Below, in pieces: positions 1-8,342 of a DNA stretch of 64,000 bases (within the stretch, counting starts at the first letter, position 1; each line of letters begins with the position of its first letter). Location of the stretch: contig NZ_MRCD01000005.1 of the NCBI RefSeq assembly GCF_001904745.1, positions 1 through 64,000 of the forward strand, read 5' to 3'. The position numbers and the translations under genes were made by a program. The stretch comes from Calothrix sp. HK-06 (GTDB taxonomy: Bacteria; Cyanobacteriota; Cyanobacteriia; Cyanobacteriales; Nostocaceae). The notes under the pieces are model-generated. The model worked only from the letters and a program-made list of their open reading frames with translations, was not told the DNA's origin and ran no database searches.

Positions 1-410
1 AGTATTTAAATATTTTTTTTCACATGTGGCGCCTGGGGTGCGGAATGTGGGTTATAAAGCGTCTGTTAAAACTCCCAAAATCATGAAAGAACTATGTGAT
101 ATAAAACCCTTTACCACCAATATTTTCAGGCTATCTTGCCCCTGGTGACAGCTTCGCTATATCTACCCCCACTACTACAAAAATTTTTAAGCAGCTAACA
201 GAAGATAAAGCAGGTAGAGTTCGTCTTGCAGTAGCTCAAAATGTAAAAACACCTATAAAATGTTTAGAAAACTTAATGAATGACCAACATGAAGAAGTTA
301 GACTCGCTATTATTAATAATTCTTCTACTTCTATTAGTCTCATCAAGTTATTAGCAAAAGATACCAATAAAAATATTAGCCTTGCAGCAAAAAACAAAAT
401 TAAAAAATAA
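1..410 (+). pseudogene. Remnant of a leucine-rich-variant/HEAT-like repeat protein, frameshifted
   Basis: Two reading frames carry fragments typical of short alpha-helical repeats. The first runs from the window start to a stop near 149 and includes VKTPKIMKELCD. The second, beginning after a stop at 102-104 and ending with TAA at 408-410, includes RVRLAVAQNVKTPIKCLENL followed by a second unit with EEVRLAIINNS. The pattern (VRLAVAxNxxTP...L..L) is that of LRV/HEAT-like repeats, which usually act as protein-binding scaffolds. No start codon with a plausible ribosome site precedes the second frame, so this is probably the decayed 3' end of a gene that begins outside the window. A sequencing frameshift is the alternative. 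Confidence 0.5.
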
Positions 411-431
411 ATTTAATTATTTTAAATTTTC

Positions 432-483
432 GTAGAGACGTGTAAACCGGAGGTTTTCCTGCAGGGATTAATCACGTCTCTAC
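432..483. terminator. Hairpin between convergent genes
   Basis: An 11-base perfect inverted repeat, GTAGAGACGTG at 432-442 and CACGTCTCTAC at 473-483, lies between the remnant ending at 410 and the minus-strand gene ending at 488. It fits a bidirectional terminator. A related but shorter stem containing GTAGAGAC occurs at 52921-52946, so it may also be a dispersed repeat. Confidence 0.55.
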
Positions 484-487
484 AATA

Positions 488-916
488 TTATTGTTTTAGA
501 GCGCAACCAGTTTTAACTGTATTGCCAGAAATCAAAGTTGCTGTATAAGGGTATTTCGTATCGGACATGCTATCGCTACAGGAACCATTTACTTTAGTGA
601 GGATGAGAATATGATTCGGTTTAGTACCAAAACGATAAACTCTAACAACATCTAAAGGTCTTCCTTCTGCTGCACTAGGCGCCACATAACGGAATTTTTG
701 ATTGGTGATATTATCTCTTAAAGAATTATATACAATACCTTTTTGGCTAATATTTACACCCCAGAAAGGTTCTGTACCAACAACACGGAAACTTTCAACT
801 TTAGATGATTCTTTGGGCGCAGGTGCAGAGTTTGCAGAAGCAGGTAAAAATGATGTAGCGGCTGTAATTCCTAATCCGAATACTACAAATAGTTTTTTCA
901 AAATTTGTGTAGTCAT
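488..916 (-). CDS. Secreted COG3650-like small protein
   Basis: A 142-residue protein with an N-terminal signal peptide (hydrophobic stretch at about 8-22 ending in a SASAN-like region), followed by a compact domain. The motif FRVVGTEPFWGV at about 44-55 is characteristic of the COG3650 group of small exported/periplasmic proteins, whose biochemical function is unknown. Two cysteines near the C-terminus (NGSCSD and TGCALKQ) could form a disulfide outside the cytoplasm. It stands alone on the minus strand and converges with the remnant at 1-410. The family assignment is by motif memory only. Confidence 0.7.
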   Translation of the reverse strand: MTTQILKKLFVVFGLGITAATSFLPASANSAPAPKESSKVESFRVVGTEPFWGVNISQKGIVYNSLRDNITNQKFRYVAPSAAEGRPLDVVRVYRFGTKPNHILILTKVNGSCSDSMSDTKYPYTATLISGNTVKTGCALKQ

Positions 917-1124
917 TGTTTTGTTTAAAGTTGTAATTTACTCTTATTTTAGAATTACAAGTCTAAAATCCTTGATTTCGGAAAAGTTTTTGAAAATTCG
1001 GAATGTGAAGTTTTATTGTGGTTGCTTGTATTTTGGGAACTAAAAATTATGATTAAAGTCGTACAAATACTACAAGATTACAATTGCTTTCATTATTGAT
1101 CTTTATGGTTATAATTTATATATT

Positions 1125-2387
1125 ATGAAGTCGAAATTTATTACAACTGCATTAACTTGCACTATAGTCGGTGCCTCCTTGGCACAGACTTATAATAATG
1201 CATCTGCGGCAACTCCCCAAGTAAAGGCCGCACAGTTTCGCAGTCAGGGTTCACAGGGTTTAGAAATGTTTCTTAATACGTATGCGAAGGAACTCAATAA
1301 TCCTTCACCGCAAATGCGTGCTAAATTAGATGCAATTTGTCAGCAAAAGGATTGTCACGCTTCTAAGTTATATTGGTACACCGATATTGAACAAGCGAAA
1401 GTTGCTGCAAAGACTAGTAGAAAACCTATTCTTTCGTTACGGTTGTTGGGAAGACTCGATGAGGACTTAAGCTGTGCGAATAGTCGCTTTTTTCGTGTAG
1501 CGTTATATCCAAATGCCGAAATATCTAAATACTTACGCCAAAATTATATACTCCATTGGCAAACAGTACGCTCGGCGCCAAAAGTAACTGTAGATTTTGG
1601 TGATGGGCGTAAATTAGAACGAACTATTACAGGTAACAGCATTCACTATATATTAGATAGTGCTGGGCGCCCTGTTGATGCAATTCCTGGTTTGTACGGG
1701 CCTCAAGCTTTTTTGAAGCAGTTGGTAGAGGGTAAAAAATTAATCAACTTATATAATGGGCGCCCAAGTGCTGCAAAAGAAAGCTTTTTACGGCAATATC
1801 ATGCACAGCGTTTAGCATCTGTTGAGCAGCAATGGAATAAAGACTTAACTAAACTTGGTATTGCAAATCCTCCACGCTTAGTTGAAATACCTGCAACTTC
1901 TAATTCTCCTAGCGCACCTGTTGCTGGAACAATTGCTGTAACTAAAATGGCAGTAGAGGCGCCGATGTTACGAGGAATGTCACCAAGTACTAGTAATCCG
2001 GCGCCGCTTAGAGAAATTACAGACCAAGCAACATGGCAACGCATCGCTCAACTATATATAAATGATGCCAAACTAGATAAGAATAGTATCGCCTTGATAA
2101 ATTCCAAACGGTTCCCACAAAAATCTAACTCGAATGATTTACAGGGCGTTGTTAGTAACTTTGAAACAGCAATGGCGTTAGATACCGTCAGAAACGAGTA
2201 TATATTGCATCGACAAATTCATCAATGGTTCACTCAACCCAATATAACAAGTAATGTAAACACACTAAATGAAAGAGTGTATGCACAACTGTTTTTAACA
2301 CCAAGTTCAGACCCTTGGTTAGGATTGATGAGCAGTGAAACTTATAGTGCGATTGAAAATGATGGCATTCACGTCCAAAAAAGATAG
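1125..2387 (+). CDS. Exported thioredoxin-fold-like protein of unknown function
   Basis: A 420-residue protein with a signal peptide (MKSKFITTALTCTIVGASLA). Residues about 85-210 resemble the thioredoxin-like/DUF255 style of fold: W-Y-T-D-I-E-Q-A followed by KPILSLRLLGRLDEDLSCANS, then a long beta-rich stretch with FGDGRKLERTITGNSIHYILD and a final GPQAFLKQL helix. Only one cysteine (SCANS) sits where a CxxC would be, so a classical disulfide reductase role is unlikely. The C-terminal 200 residues are poorly conserved-looking and proline/serine rich in the middle. Five GGCGCC sites lie within the gene. Function is unknown; the fold call is inferred. Confidence 0.6.
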   Translation: MKSKFITTALTCTIVGASLAQTYNNASAATPQVKAAQFRSQGSQGLEMFLNTYAKELNNPSPQMRAKLDAICQQKDCHASKLYWYTDIEQAKVAAKTSRKPILSLRLLGRLDEDLSCANSRFFRVALYPNAEISKYLRQNYILHWQTVRSAPKVTVDFGDGRKLERTITGNSIHYILDSAGRPVDAIPGLYGPQAFLKQLVEGKKLINLYNGRPSAAKESFLRQYHAQRLASVEQQWNKDLTKLGIANPPRLVEIPATSNSPSAPVAGTIAVTKMAVEAPMLRGMSPSTSNPAPLREITDQATWQRIAQLYINDAKLDKNSIALINSKRFPQKSNSNDLQGVVSNFETAMALDTVRNEYILHRQIHQWFTQPNITSNVNTLNERVYAQLFLTPSSDPWLGLMSSETYSAIENDGIHVQKR

Positions 2388-2415
2388 TTTAAAAAAGATA
2401 GCCCAAAAAATATAG

Positions 2416-2748
2416 TTAGGAGTTATTTAATCGTAATTCTAATCTAATCGACTGCGTAATTGCATCTACCAAAGCCAAGCGCTGATCGATTGGTAACTGT
2501 AAAACCGGAATTATCAACTCTTCTATAGACGCAGGTGAATTTTGAGCATAACTTAGTTGAATATCTGAGTTTTGCTTCAAACTTTTCACCAAATCATCTC
2601 GAAGCGTTTCTAAAAAAACATAATCATCACCCATATTAGCAGCTTCATTGTCATCAATATTTCCGCTATTTAAACGCTCTTGATATATTTTTATCAAATT
2701 ACCAATTGCTTCAATAATAAATGTAATGTCTTTAAATGATAGCTTCAT
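2416..2748 (-). CDS. Hypothetical protein, 110 aa
   Basis: A 110-residue acidic protein, no signal peptide. The N-terminal half is helical (FKDITFIIEAIGNLIKIYQE). The C-terminal end, LPIDQRLALVDAITQSIRLE, resembles the 'LPxxERLALxEAL' helix of small addiction-module-type proteins. No toxin partner is seen next to it: the neighbours are an exported protein and a GH10 hydrolase. I do not recognise the family and assign no function. Confidence 0.55.
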   Translation of the reverse strand: MKLSFKDITFIIEAIGNLIKIYQERLNSGNIDDNEAANMGDDYVFLETLRDDLVKSLKQNSDIQLSYAQNSPASIEELIIPVLQLPIDQRLALVDAITQSIRLELRLNNS

Positions 2749-2861
2749 TGCGAATTATCCACTTTATATACAATTTCAGTTTTAGTCAATTGTATAGGAT
2801 AATTATACTAAATGTCGAATTTATACAGCGATGCAGTAGTAACTACGTTTATTGGCAGCAA

Positions 2862-4130
2862 CTATCGAATTACGACATCAATAATTTTGGAGTTATTGTT
2901 GCTGGGTTTAAATGAAAACGTCTGTTCGTTCTTTTGATTGCGAACACTGACTAAGAGACGATAGTCACCGAAGAATCCACGAATACAAACTCTACCAAAG
3001 TCGTTCGTTACAGTGTTGACTCTAGTCCACCACTTGTCATAAACTAAATCGATGTAAGCTTGCGCCGCTAATAAAGGTTGCCAGTTACGATTGTATAAGG
3101 CAGCTTTTGGTTTCCAGTGTGTACTTTCCCAAAATCCCCACATTAAAATACCTTGAACTGCTGGGTGGGCGAAAGCTACCTGGTATACATTTCTTAATAT
3201 TTGTGCTTTGTCTTCTTCGGTGTCGGAGACTGCATCAAATTCTGTGATTTTGATTGGTAGCTTGAACTGAGCTAGAGTATCTAAGCTTTTTTGAATTCTT
3301 TCAGGTGTAATTTTATCACGAATATGACCTTGGGCGCCGATACCCCCGATAGGTACTCCTTGTTTTAGAAGCGAGTGAATTAATTGGACGTATTTATCGA
3401 GTTCTCGACCATTAAGAATATTAAAGTCATTCACGTACAAAACAGCATTCGGGTTTGCTCGTTTACAGGTGTCAAACATTTCTTTAACAATACCGTTACC
3501 TAACCGAGAGCGGAAAAAGTTACCGTGTAGCATTTCGTTGAGTACGTCAAATTCATCAATGCGTCCTCGGTAACGACTGCATACTTCTTGCGCGCGTCCA
3601 ATAACTGCTCTTTTCAATTCATCTCGTCCAAGAGATTTTAGCCAAGGTTGATTATATTTCTCATCTTCCCAAAACAGCGTATGACCGCGCATTTTCAATT
3701 TAGTACTCAAACTCCAGTTCAGAATAGTGTCGGCAGGAGCATAACTAACTCTACCTCTTTGTGGTTCGGTTGAATACCATTTGAGAGCGTTTTCATGAAC
3801 GCTAGCGTTAAAATACTGCTTGGCTATCGCAAGATATCTATCTTTGTCTTGCTGGCTGAATTTATTTGTAAATATCTCAGTGTTTAAAACAGTACCAAAT
3901 TCAAAGTTATGTCTGACTTGTTCTAGTTTAACTGTGGCACCGACAATTGGATTATTCTGAGCATCAACAACATTAACTTTTAATTCACCAGTTCGCAATG
4001 CACGAATATTAGAGTCAATAGTACTTATGGTTTTAAGTTGTAGAGGTGACATTGCCATATTGGAATAGATAGCTTGACACAGAAATATTACTAAACTACA
4101 GCAAAACATCAATAAAAAACGCTTCCACAT
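2862..4130 (-). CDS. GH10 family endo-1,4-beta-xylanase-like glycoside hydrolase
   Basis: 422 residues: an N-terminal hydrophobic signal/anchor (about 4-22), a short carbohydrate-related lead (ELKVNVVDAQNNPIVGATV at about 49-67) and a GH10 barrel. The acid/base is expected at Glu199 in FDVLNE and the nucleophile at Glu297 in ITEFD, both in canonical GH10 surroundings (HENALKW, RGHTLFWE, VNDFNI, GIGAQGH, GILMWGFWE). GH10 enzymes cleave beta-1,4-xylan and some beta-1,4-glucan chains with retention. It lies 33 bp downstream of the cellulose-synthase-like gene on the same strand, so it may trim, release or edit the polymer made by that enzyme. The usual bacterial partner is a GH8 enzyme (BcsZ), so a GH10 here is notable. 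Substrate is inferred from family only. Confidence 0.85.
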   Translation of the reverse strand: MWKRFLLMFCCSLVIFLCQAIYSNMAMSPLQLKTISTIDSNIRALRTGELKVNVVDAQNNPIVGATVKLEQVRHNFEFGTVLNTEIFTNKFSQQDKDRYLAIAKQYFNASVHENALKWYSTEPQRGRVSYAPADTILNWSLSTKLKMRGHTLFWEDEKYNQPWLKSLGRDELKRAVIGRAQEVCSRYRGRIDEFDVLNEMLHGNFFRSRLGNGIVKEMFDTCKRANPNAVLYVNDFNILNGRELDKYVQLIHSLLKQGVPIGGIGAQGHIRDKITPERIQKSLDTLAQFKLPIKITEFDAVSDTEEDKAQILRNVYQVAFAHPAVQGILMWGFWESTHWKPKAALYNRNWQPLLAAQAYIDLVYDKWWTRVNTVTNDFGRVCIRGFFGDYRLLVSVRNQKNEQTFSFKPSNNNSKIIDVVIR

Positions 4131-4163
4131 AATATGATAATATGTATAATTTGTATTTAATCT

Positions 4164-6377
4164 TTATTTATATGAATTGCGTACAGGTCTTAAAGTTAAT
4201 GTTGCTGTCATCAAAGCTAAAAAAGAATCGGTAAAACCAGGTTTTTTACGTTGTTTCCACCAGTTCAGATTGCAGTATAGCATCTCAACTAAACAACGAT
4301 TTTGCATCAAAGATACATTTTTAAAATTTACAGCTATATGTAAATATTTTTTCTTGATTCGATATCGTATGACTTGAGCTTCTACAGTAAAATCATCTTC
4401 GTTGAATTCTATGACCGCAGATTGATTTATAATATTATTGATAATATTCTTATCTATAGGTACTTTGACTACAAGAAAGGCACCGCTTTCAGAAAGGTTA
4501 CTTGTATATCCATCGTAAACGTGACCATCAATATAAACCTTACAAGCTTTTTGTAGAGGAAATCTATCTTCTTGGCGCCGTACTGGTTGGTCAATTCCTG
4601 AAAGTATCGAAGTTGCAATAATCACGGTATTGTAAACTATCCAGAAAAGCATTATTTGCTTACCTTGGAACTCTACTTTTTCAGCAGACCATAAACCTGA
4701 AAACATACCAACAAGATGTATAGATATACCAAATAATGAAAACACCAATATAACTAATAATTGCCAGTTAATATGAAAATTATAATTTTTGGTTTCTGCT
4801 TTCACACCTTTACGTGTTGCGGTGCTAGCTTTAGCAAATGGATTAAGTAGTACTAACCACAAACGTTGTAATGCAGGGAAGCAAAAAGTAGTATTGTAAA
4901 CTTCATCCCACAAAAATGATAAGCGGTAATCGCAAGCCCAACTAAAACTAATAATATTTAAAATAGTAAAAGGAAGCGCATAGTAAATATATTCATTAAC
5001 AGTCGCAACTATTGGTAATACACCTATATATAAAGTAATTAAAGGCACAATCAAGAAAAACATACGAAACACTGGATTAAAACAGTAATAAAGTTGAATG
5101 GCAACATAAGTTTTTTGAATCCAGTTTAACTTAGTCCAAATTGGCAAATCATCACCACAATAATAAACTTGTAAATTTCCTTGTAACCAACGCAACCGCT
5201 GGTCAATAAAATCAGCAAAAGTACGGGTTGACTCACCCATACTCAAAATCTCGTTTAAATAGATTAATCTGCCACCGTTGGTAAGAATACGAAGTGAAGT
5301 CTGATAATCTTCCACACAGCAACGAGTGTAATATCCGCCTATCGCTTCGATAGTGCTGCGACGTACTACATAAGAAGTACCGCAACAAATGACGCTATTT
5401 GCAGTATCTCGACTCGGTTGCATATAACCAAAAAAGTTTTCTAAATCATTGGGTAGCATATGTTCCAGACCTAAATTGCGCGCTTGATAATCTGGGTTGT
5501 AAAAAAACTGTGGTGTTTGAATCAAATCAAATTTTGGATTCTGAAAAAAGCCGACTGTACGATTAAGAAAATTTTTGAACGGTACAAAGTCAGCATCCAT
5601 AATCGTAATTAGCTCACCACTTGTATATTTTAATGCATTATTCAAATTACCAGCTTTGGCATGTTGATTATCTGGACGGGTTATATACTTACAACCTAGT
5701 TCACGAGCAAGTTCTTTAATATGCGGGCGCCGGGTATCGTCTAAAATATAAATTGTTTTATTAGGGTATTTCATCGCCTGACACCCAATTACAGTTCGAC
5801 GCACTATATACTCAGGCTCTTTATAAGTAGGAACAAAAACATCTACAGATGGTAAATAGGCACCCTTGTTTACATCTTGTTCATATTTATCCGCTTGTTT
5901 GTGACGTAGCTTGTCTGTTGTCCAAGTTGACTGAAATACAAACAGCAAAGATGCCAACATCGAAATTGCTTCAAACAGTAGATAAACCACACTAAAAGTT
6001 AAACTCAACCCATCAAAAAAGTTTAACGTTGTTTGGCGCCAAACCAAGTAGCGAATTGTTAGTACTGCTAAGATAGACCGTACAACTAAACGAGTTAGAT
6101 TTGTAGATGGAATCCAACGTAGCACAACACAAATTCCTAAAACACTTACAGTTGGAAGCCAGTGAATAACCTCATCCTGCGGTAGCGCTAAAAAATCTGG
6201 AAGAGTTCGCAGAACGTTTGGAACTGTTGACTCTAAAGGTATTATTGTCGGTCTTTCCAGAGATAAATAGAAAGCAAACAGCGAAAAAATGATGCTTGCG
6301 ACTAAGAAAGCTTTCGCAAACGGAGATATTAATTTAGAAGAACTACTCATTATTTTGTGTGCAAGATTGACATTCAA
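4164..6377 (-). CDS. Cellulose synthase-like catalytic subunit (GT2) with C-terminal PilZ domain
   Basis: 737 residues. Membrane segments precede and follow a GT2 domain with all processive-synthase motifs: DD at 213-214, DAD at 261-263, the VED acid/base at about 355-357 and QRLRW at 393-397. A PilZ domain follows at about 600-690 with RQEDR (601-605, RxxxR) and NLSESG (627-632), the c-di-GMP-binding signature. The likely reaction is polymerisation of UDP-glucose to beta-1,4-glucan at the inner membrane, activated by c-di-GMP. It sits between a HlyD-like adaptor gene and a GH10 gene on the same strand, which matches the cyanobacterial arrangement proposed to use a HlyD/TolC route instead of BcsB/BcsC. 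The first ATG lies within a 36-bp direct duplication of the hlyD 3' end; Met10 is an alternative start. Confidence 0.9.
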   Translation of the reverse strand: MNVNLAHKIMSSSSKLISPFAKAFLVASIIFSLFAFYLSLERPTIIPLESTVPNVLRTLPDFLALPQDEVIHWLPTVSVLGICVVLRWIPSTNLTRLVVRSILAVLTIRYLVWRQTTLNFFDGLSLTFSVVYLLFEAISMLASLLFVFQSTWTTDKLRHKQADKYEQDVNKGAYLPSVDVFVPTYKEPEYIVRRTVIGCQAMKYPNKTIYILDDTRRPHIKELARELGCKYITRPDNQHAKAGNLNNALKYTSGELITIMDADFVPFKNFLNRTVGFFQNPKFDLIQTPQFFYNPDYQARNLGLEHMLPNDLENFFGYMQPSRDTANSVICCGTSYVVRRSTIEAIGGYYTRCCVEDYQTSLRILTNGGRLIYLNEILSMGESTRTFADFIDQRLRWLQGNLQVYYCGDDLPIWTKLNWIQKTYVAIQLYYCFNPVFRMFFLIVPLITLYIGVLPIVATVNEYIYYALPFTILNIISFSWACDYRLSFLWDEVYNTTFCFPALQRLWLVLLNPFAKASTATRKGVKAETKNYNFHINWQLLVILVFSLFGISIHLVGMFSGLWSAEKVEFQGKQIMLFWIVYNTVIIATSILSGIDQPVRRQEDRFPLQKACKVYIDGHVYDGYTSNLSESGAFLVVKVPIDKNIINNIINQSAVIEFNEDDFTVEAQVIRYRIKKKYLHIAVNFKNVSLMQNRCLVEMLYCNLNWWKQRKKPGFTDSFLALMTATLTLRPVRNSYK

Positions 6378-6404
6378 TAATTACTGACGATTAATCTGAA
6401 ACGT
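6369..6404. repeat. Direct repeat copy A (duplicated hlyD 3' end)
   Basis: These 36 bases match 6498-6533 at 33 of 36 positions. Copy B contains the true hlyD stop codon. In copy A the stop codon position has changed (CTG instead of CTA on the plus strand) and the bcsA-like start codon lies in it. The pair flanks a 93-bp insertion and looks like an unusually long target duplication or a local tandem duplication. Confidence 0.75.
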
Positions 6405-6497
6405 AATGTAGCTTGGGTTACGCAAAGCCTTCAACGCCACTTGCTTTAACGCGGGGAACCCGCACAACGCAGTGGCTCCCCAACCTATACAATAAGC
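6405..6497. mobile_element. Small non-coding palindromic repeat inserted between hlyD and the synthase gene
   Basis: A 93-bp segment beginning near GCTTGGGTTACG and ending near CTCCCCAACCTA. It contains internal inverted matches such as GCGGGGAACCCGC and resembles the GTAGGTTGGGG...AACCCAAC elements at 8098-8171 and 14181-14257. It has no coding capacity and is bounded by 36-bp direct repeats, so it is best read as a miniature insertion. Confidence 0.6.
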
Positions 6498-6533
6498 GAC
6501 ATTAAATAATTACTAACCATTAATCTGAAACGT
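6498..6533. repeat. Direct repeat copy B (original hlyD 3' end)
   Basis: The last codons and stop of the HlyD-like gene plus 15 bases downstream. Its near-identical partner is at 6369-6404. Confidence 0.75.
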
Positions 6534-7754
6534 GACTTTACCCGTGTAGCCAACGTAGCAAAATTTCGATTTTTCTTTTTTTGTGTTTGCATCTAGCTCA
6601 ACACGTACCTGAGTATTACGTGCCAAATTAGCATTAATTGGTATAGCGACTTCTTCCCCTGCTGTCAGTCTTCCCACACCCGAACGAACCAAACTGATTT
6701 TACCGTGTAAAGTTTGTGAGTAACTGTTCTTTTGGGCGCCGTAAAGTTCCACGGTTGCTGGTGTACCAGGTTGAAGCTCACTCAAAGATTGCTCATCGAC
6801 AAATACATCTATCCAACGTCTGCTACAGTCGAGTACTTGACCAACAGATTCACCTTTTTCTAGAAGTTTACCGTTTTGAGCGTTCATTTTCCAAATCACC
6901 CCACCTGTTGGAACCTTGACTACTACACTTTTTTGACGCTGTAAATCTAAATTAGCTTGCTTTAATTCTGAACTAGTACTAGCTATACCCTCTTCTAACA
7001 TCCGCACTTGATTTTGCTGATTTGTAATTTGCAGCTGTAATTCTTGCTGACGAATGCTGGGGTCGTAGTTGCTGCGAGTTTTATCTAGAGATAAACTTAA
7101 AGAAGCAGCATTAGAACGAGTACGTGATTCTAACAAACTAGCTTGTAAACTCTTTACTTGAGCTGCACGTTCTTGCATTTCCAACGTTGCAGTATCTAAA
7201 TTCGCCATTGGTAAGGCGCCTTGAGTAGCTAGTAATTTTGTTCGATTATAATTTAATTCTGCCAAGCGATAACGAGATAGTGCTGCTTGTAAATCTGACT
7301 CAACTTGCTGTATAGACTGCTGCGACTGTTGATTTTCTAGACGCACTTGATTTACTTTATCTTGCTTAACTGTCCCCATTAAAGCAAGCAATGCATTTAA
7401 AGTAACGCGCGCATTTTTTAACTCGGACTGTTGCTGTTTTAACTTAGTCGTAATTTGCTCAATTTGGAGTTGACTAACTCGTTCATTTTTCAAGACAGCT
7501 ATAACTTGGCTTTTGGATACAGCATTTCCCGTATCTGGAGATAATTGAGTAACTACACCTTCGGAAGGAGTTTTGACATCAATTAATACACCGTTTATCA
7601 CTGCATCTCGACTAACTACAGAAGTGAATTTAGTCTTAATTAAATTAAAAGACCAAGCAAATAAACCAACCCCAACAGCCAAAACTGCTATATTTGATAC
7701 CAAAGAACGTGGAACGAGTGAACGAGTAACTTTTTGACCCTGAAAACCTTGCAT
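6513..7754 (-). CDS. HlyD-type membrane fusion (periplasmic adaptor) protein
   Basis: 413 residues with a single N-terminal membrane helix (about 20-40), a biotinyl-lipoyl-like half (GVLIDVKTPSEGVVTQLSPDTGNAVSKSQVIAVL at about 55-90, quoted in part as VKTPSEGVVTQLSPDTG), a long coiled-coil hairpin (about 90-265, rich in Q/L/E), the second lipoyl half (VVVKVPTGGVIWKMN) and a beta-barrel end. Adaptors of this type bridge an inner-membrane transporter and a TolC-like outer-membrane channel. Its position directly upstream of the cellulose-synthase-like gene suggests it guides the nascent polysaccharide across the envelope. A similar HlyD-dependent tripartite cellulose export has been proposed in Thermosynechococcus. 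No TolC gene lies in the window. Confidence 0.85.
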   Translation of the reverse strand: MQGFQGQKVTRSLVPRSLVSNIAVLAVGVGLFAWSFNLIKTKFTSVVSRDAVINGVLIDVKTPSEGVVTQLSPDTGNAVSKSQVIAVLKNERVSQLQIEQITTKLKQQQSELKNARVTLNALLALMGTVKQDKVNQVRLENQQSQQSIQQVESDLQAALSRYRLAELNYNRTKLLATQGALPMANLDTATLEMQERAAQVKSLQASLLESRTRSNAASLSLSLDKTRSNYDPSIRQQELQLQITNQQNQVRMLEEGIASTSSELKQANLDLQRQKSVVVKVPTGGVIWKMNAQNGKLLEKGESVGQVLDCSRRWIDVFVDEQSLSELQPGTPATVELYGAQKNSYSQTLHGKISLVRSGVGRLTAGEEVAIPINANLARNTQVRVELDANTKKEKSKFCYVGYTGKVTFQING

Positions 7755-8342
7755 AAGTAGATACGTTGTAGTAATGTGTACAAACTTCTTAATCAGTTTT
7801 TGCTTTCCTCACTACAGATATTACTCTTATAGCAGAAATTATGTGTAAAATATTACTCTGAAAAAATAAAAATCAATTAGTCAAAAATTGGTAATTTCTT
7901 ACATATAACATTCTTAAATCATACGTAATATTCAGTAGAGATATTACATGTAAATGTAGCGTTTGTACAACAATATTTTTACTTGTAGACAACATTGTTA
8001 TATTAAATCATCGATTTATGAGTACATAAGTTTATTATTTATATAAGTAAAAAATTATACCTTAATCAGCATCTAAACATCTTAAATTAAATATCTGTAG
8101 GTTGGGGAGGCACCGCGTTGCCGGGGTTCCCCCGGTTGAAGCGAGTGCCGTTGGAGGAACGGAACCCAACATAATTAAAGCTCACTCTCGTTAATATAAA
8201 ATAACGCCAATGCGGGTAAATCAGCTTAAAAAGCTCTATTGGAAGTCGATATCTTTCAAAATCCTCCAATCGGGTGAATGTGTTTAAGCCAATTTTGATG
8301 TAACATATTGTAGCTGTGTGCTACTACAGGGTACATTACGTT
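7755..8342. other. Divergent intergenic region upstream of hlyD and the acetyltransferase
   Basis: 588 bp without a convincing gene. It is very AT-rich and probably carries promoters for both flanking genes. Near-direct copies of ATATTACTCT occur at about 7817 and 7850, and a TTACATGTAA palindrome occurs near 7945. The right part carries the dispersed repeat at 8098-8171. A 60-codon minus-strand open frame at 8087-8269 ends inside that repeat and was rejected. Confidence 0.5.
8098..8171. repeat. Dispersed GTAGGTTGGGG...AACCCAAC element
   Basis: About 74 bp with complementary ends (AGGTTGGG / CCCAAC). The reverse complement matches 14181-14257 almost base for base, for example CGAGTGCCGTTGGAGGAACG. 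A more diverged relative is inserted at 6405-6497. Non-coding and able to fold. Confidence 0.75.

Noticed and set aside
702-1043. 113-codon plus-strand frame overlapping the COG3650-like gene
   Set aside because: Antisense to a gene with signal peptide and family motif; no start context.
4177-4556. Two plus-strand frames antisense to the synthase 3' end
   Set aside because: The minus strand encodes a clear PilZ domain here; the plus-strand products have no recognisable features.
8087-8269. 60-codon minus-strand open frame
   Set aside because: Its last third is the translation of the dispersed repeat at 8098-8171, and no ribosome site or family is apparent.
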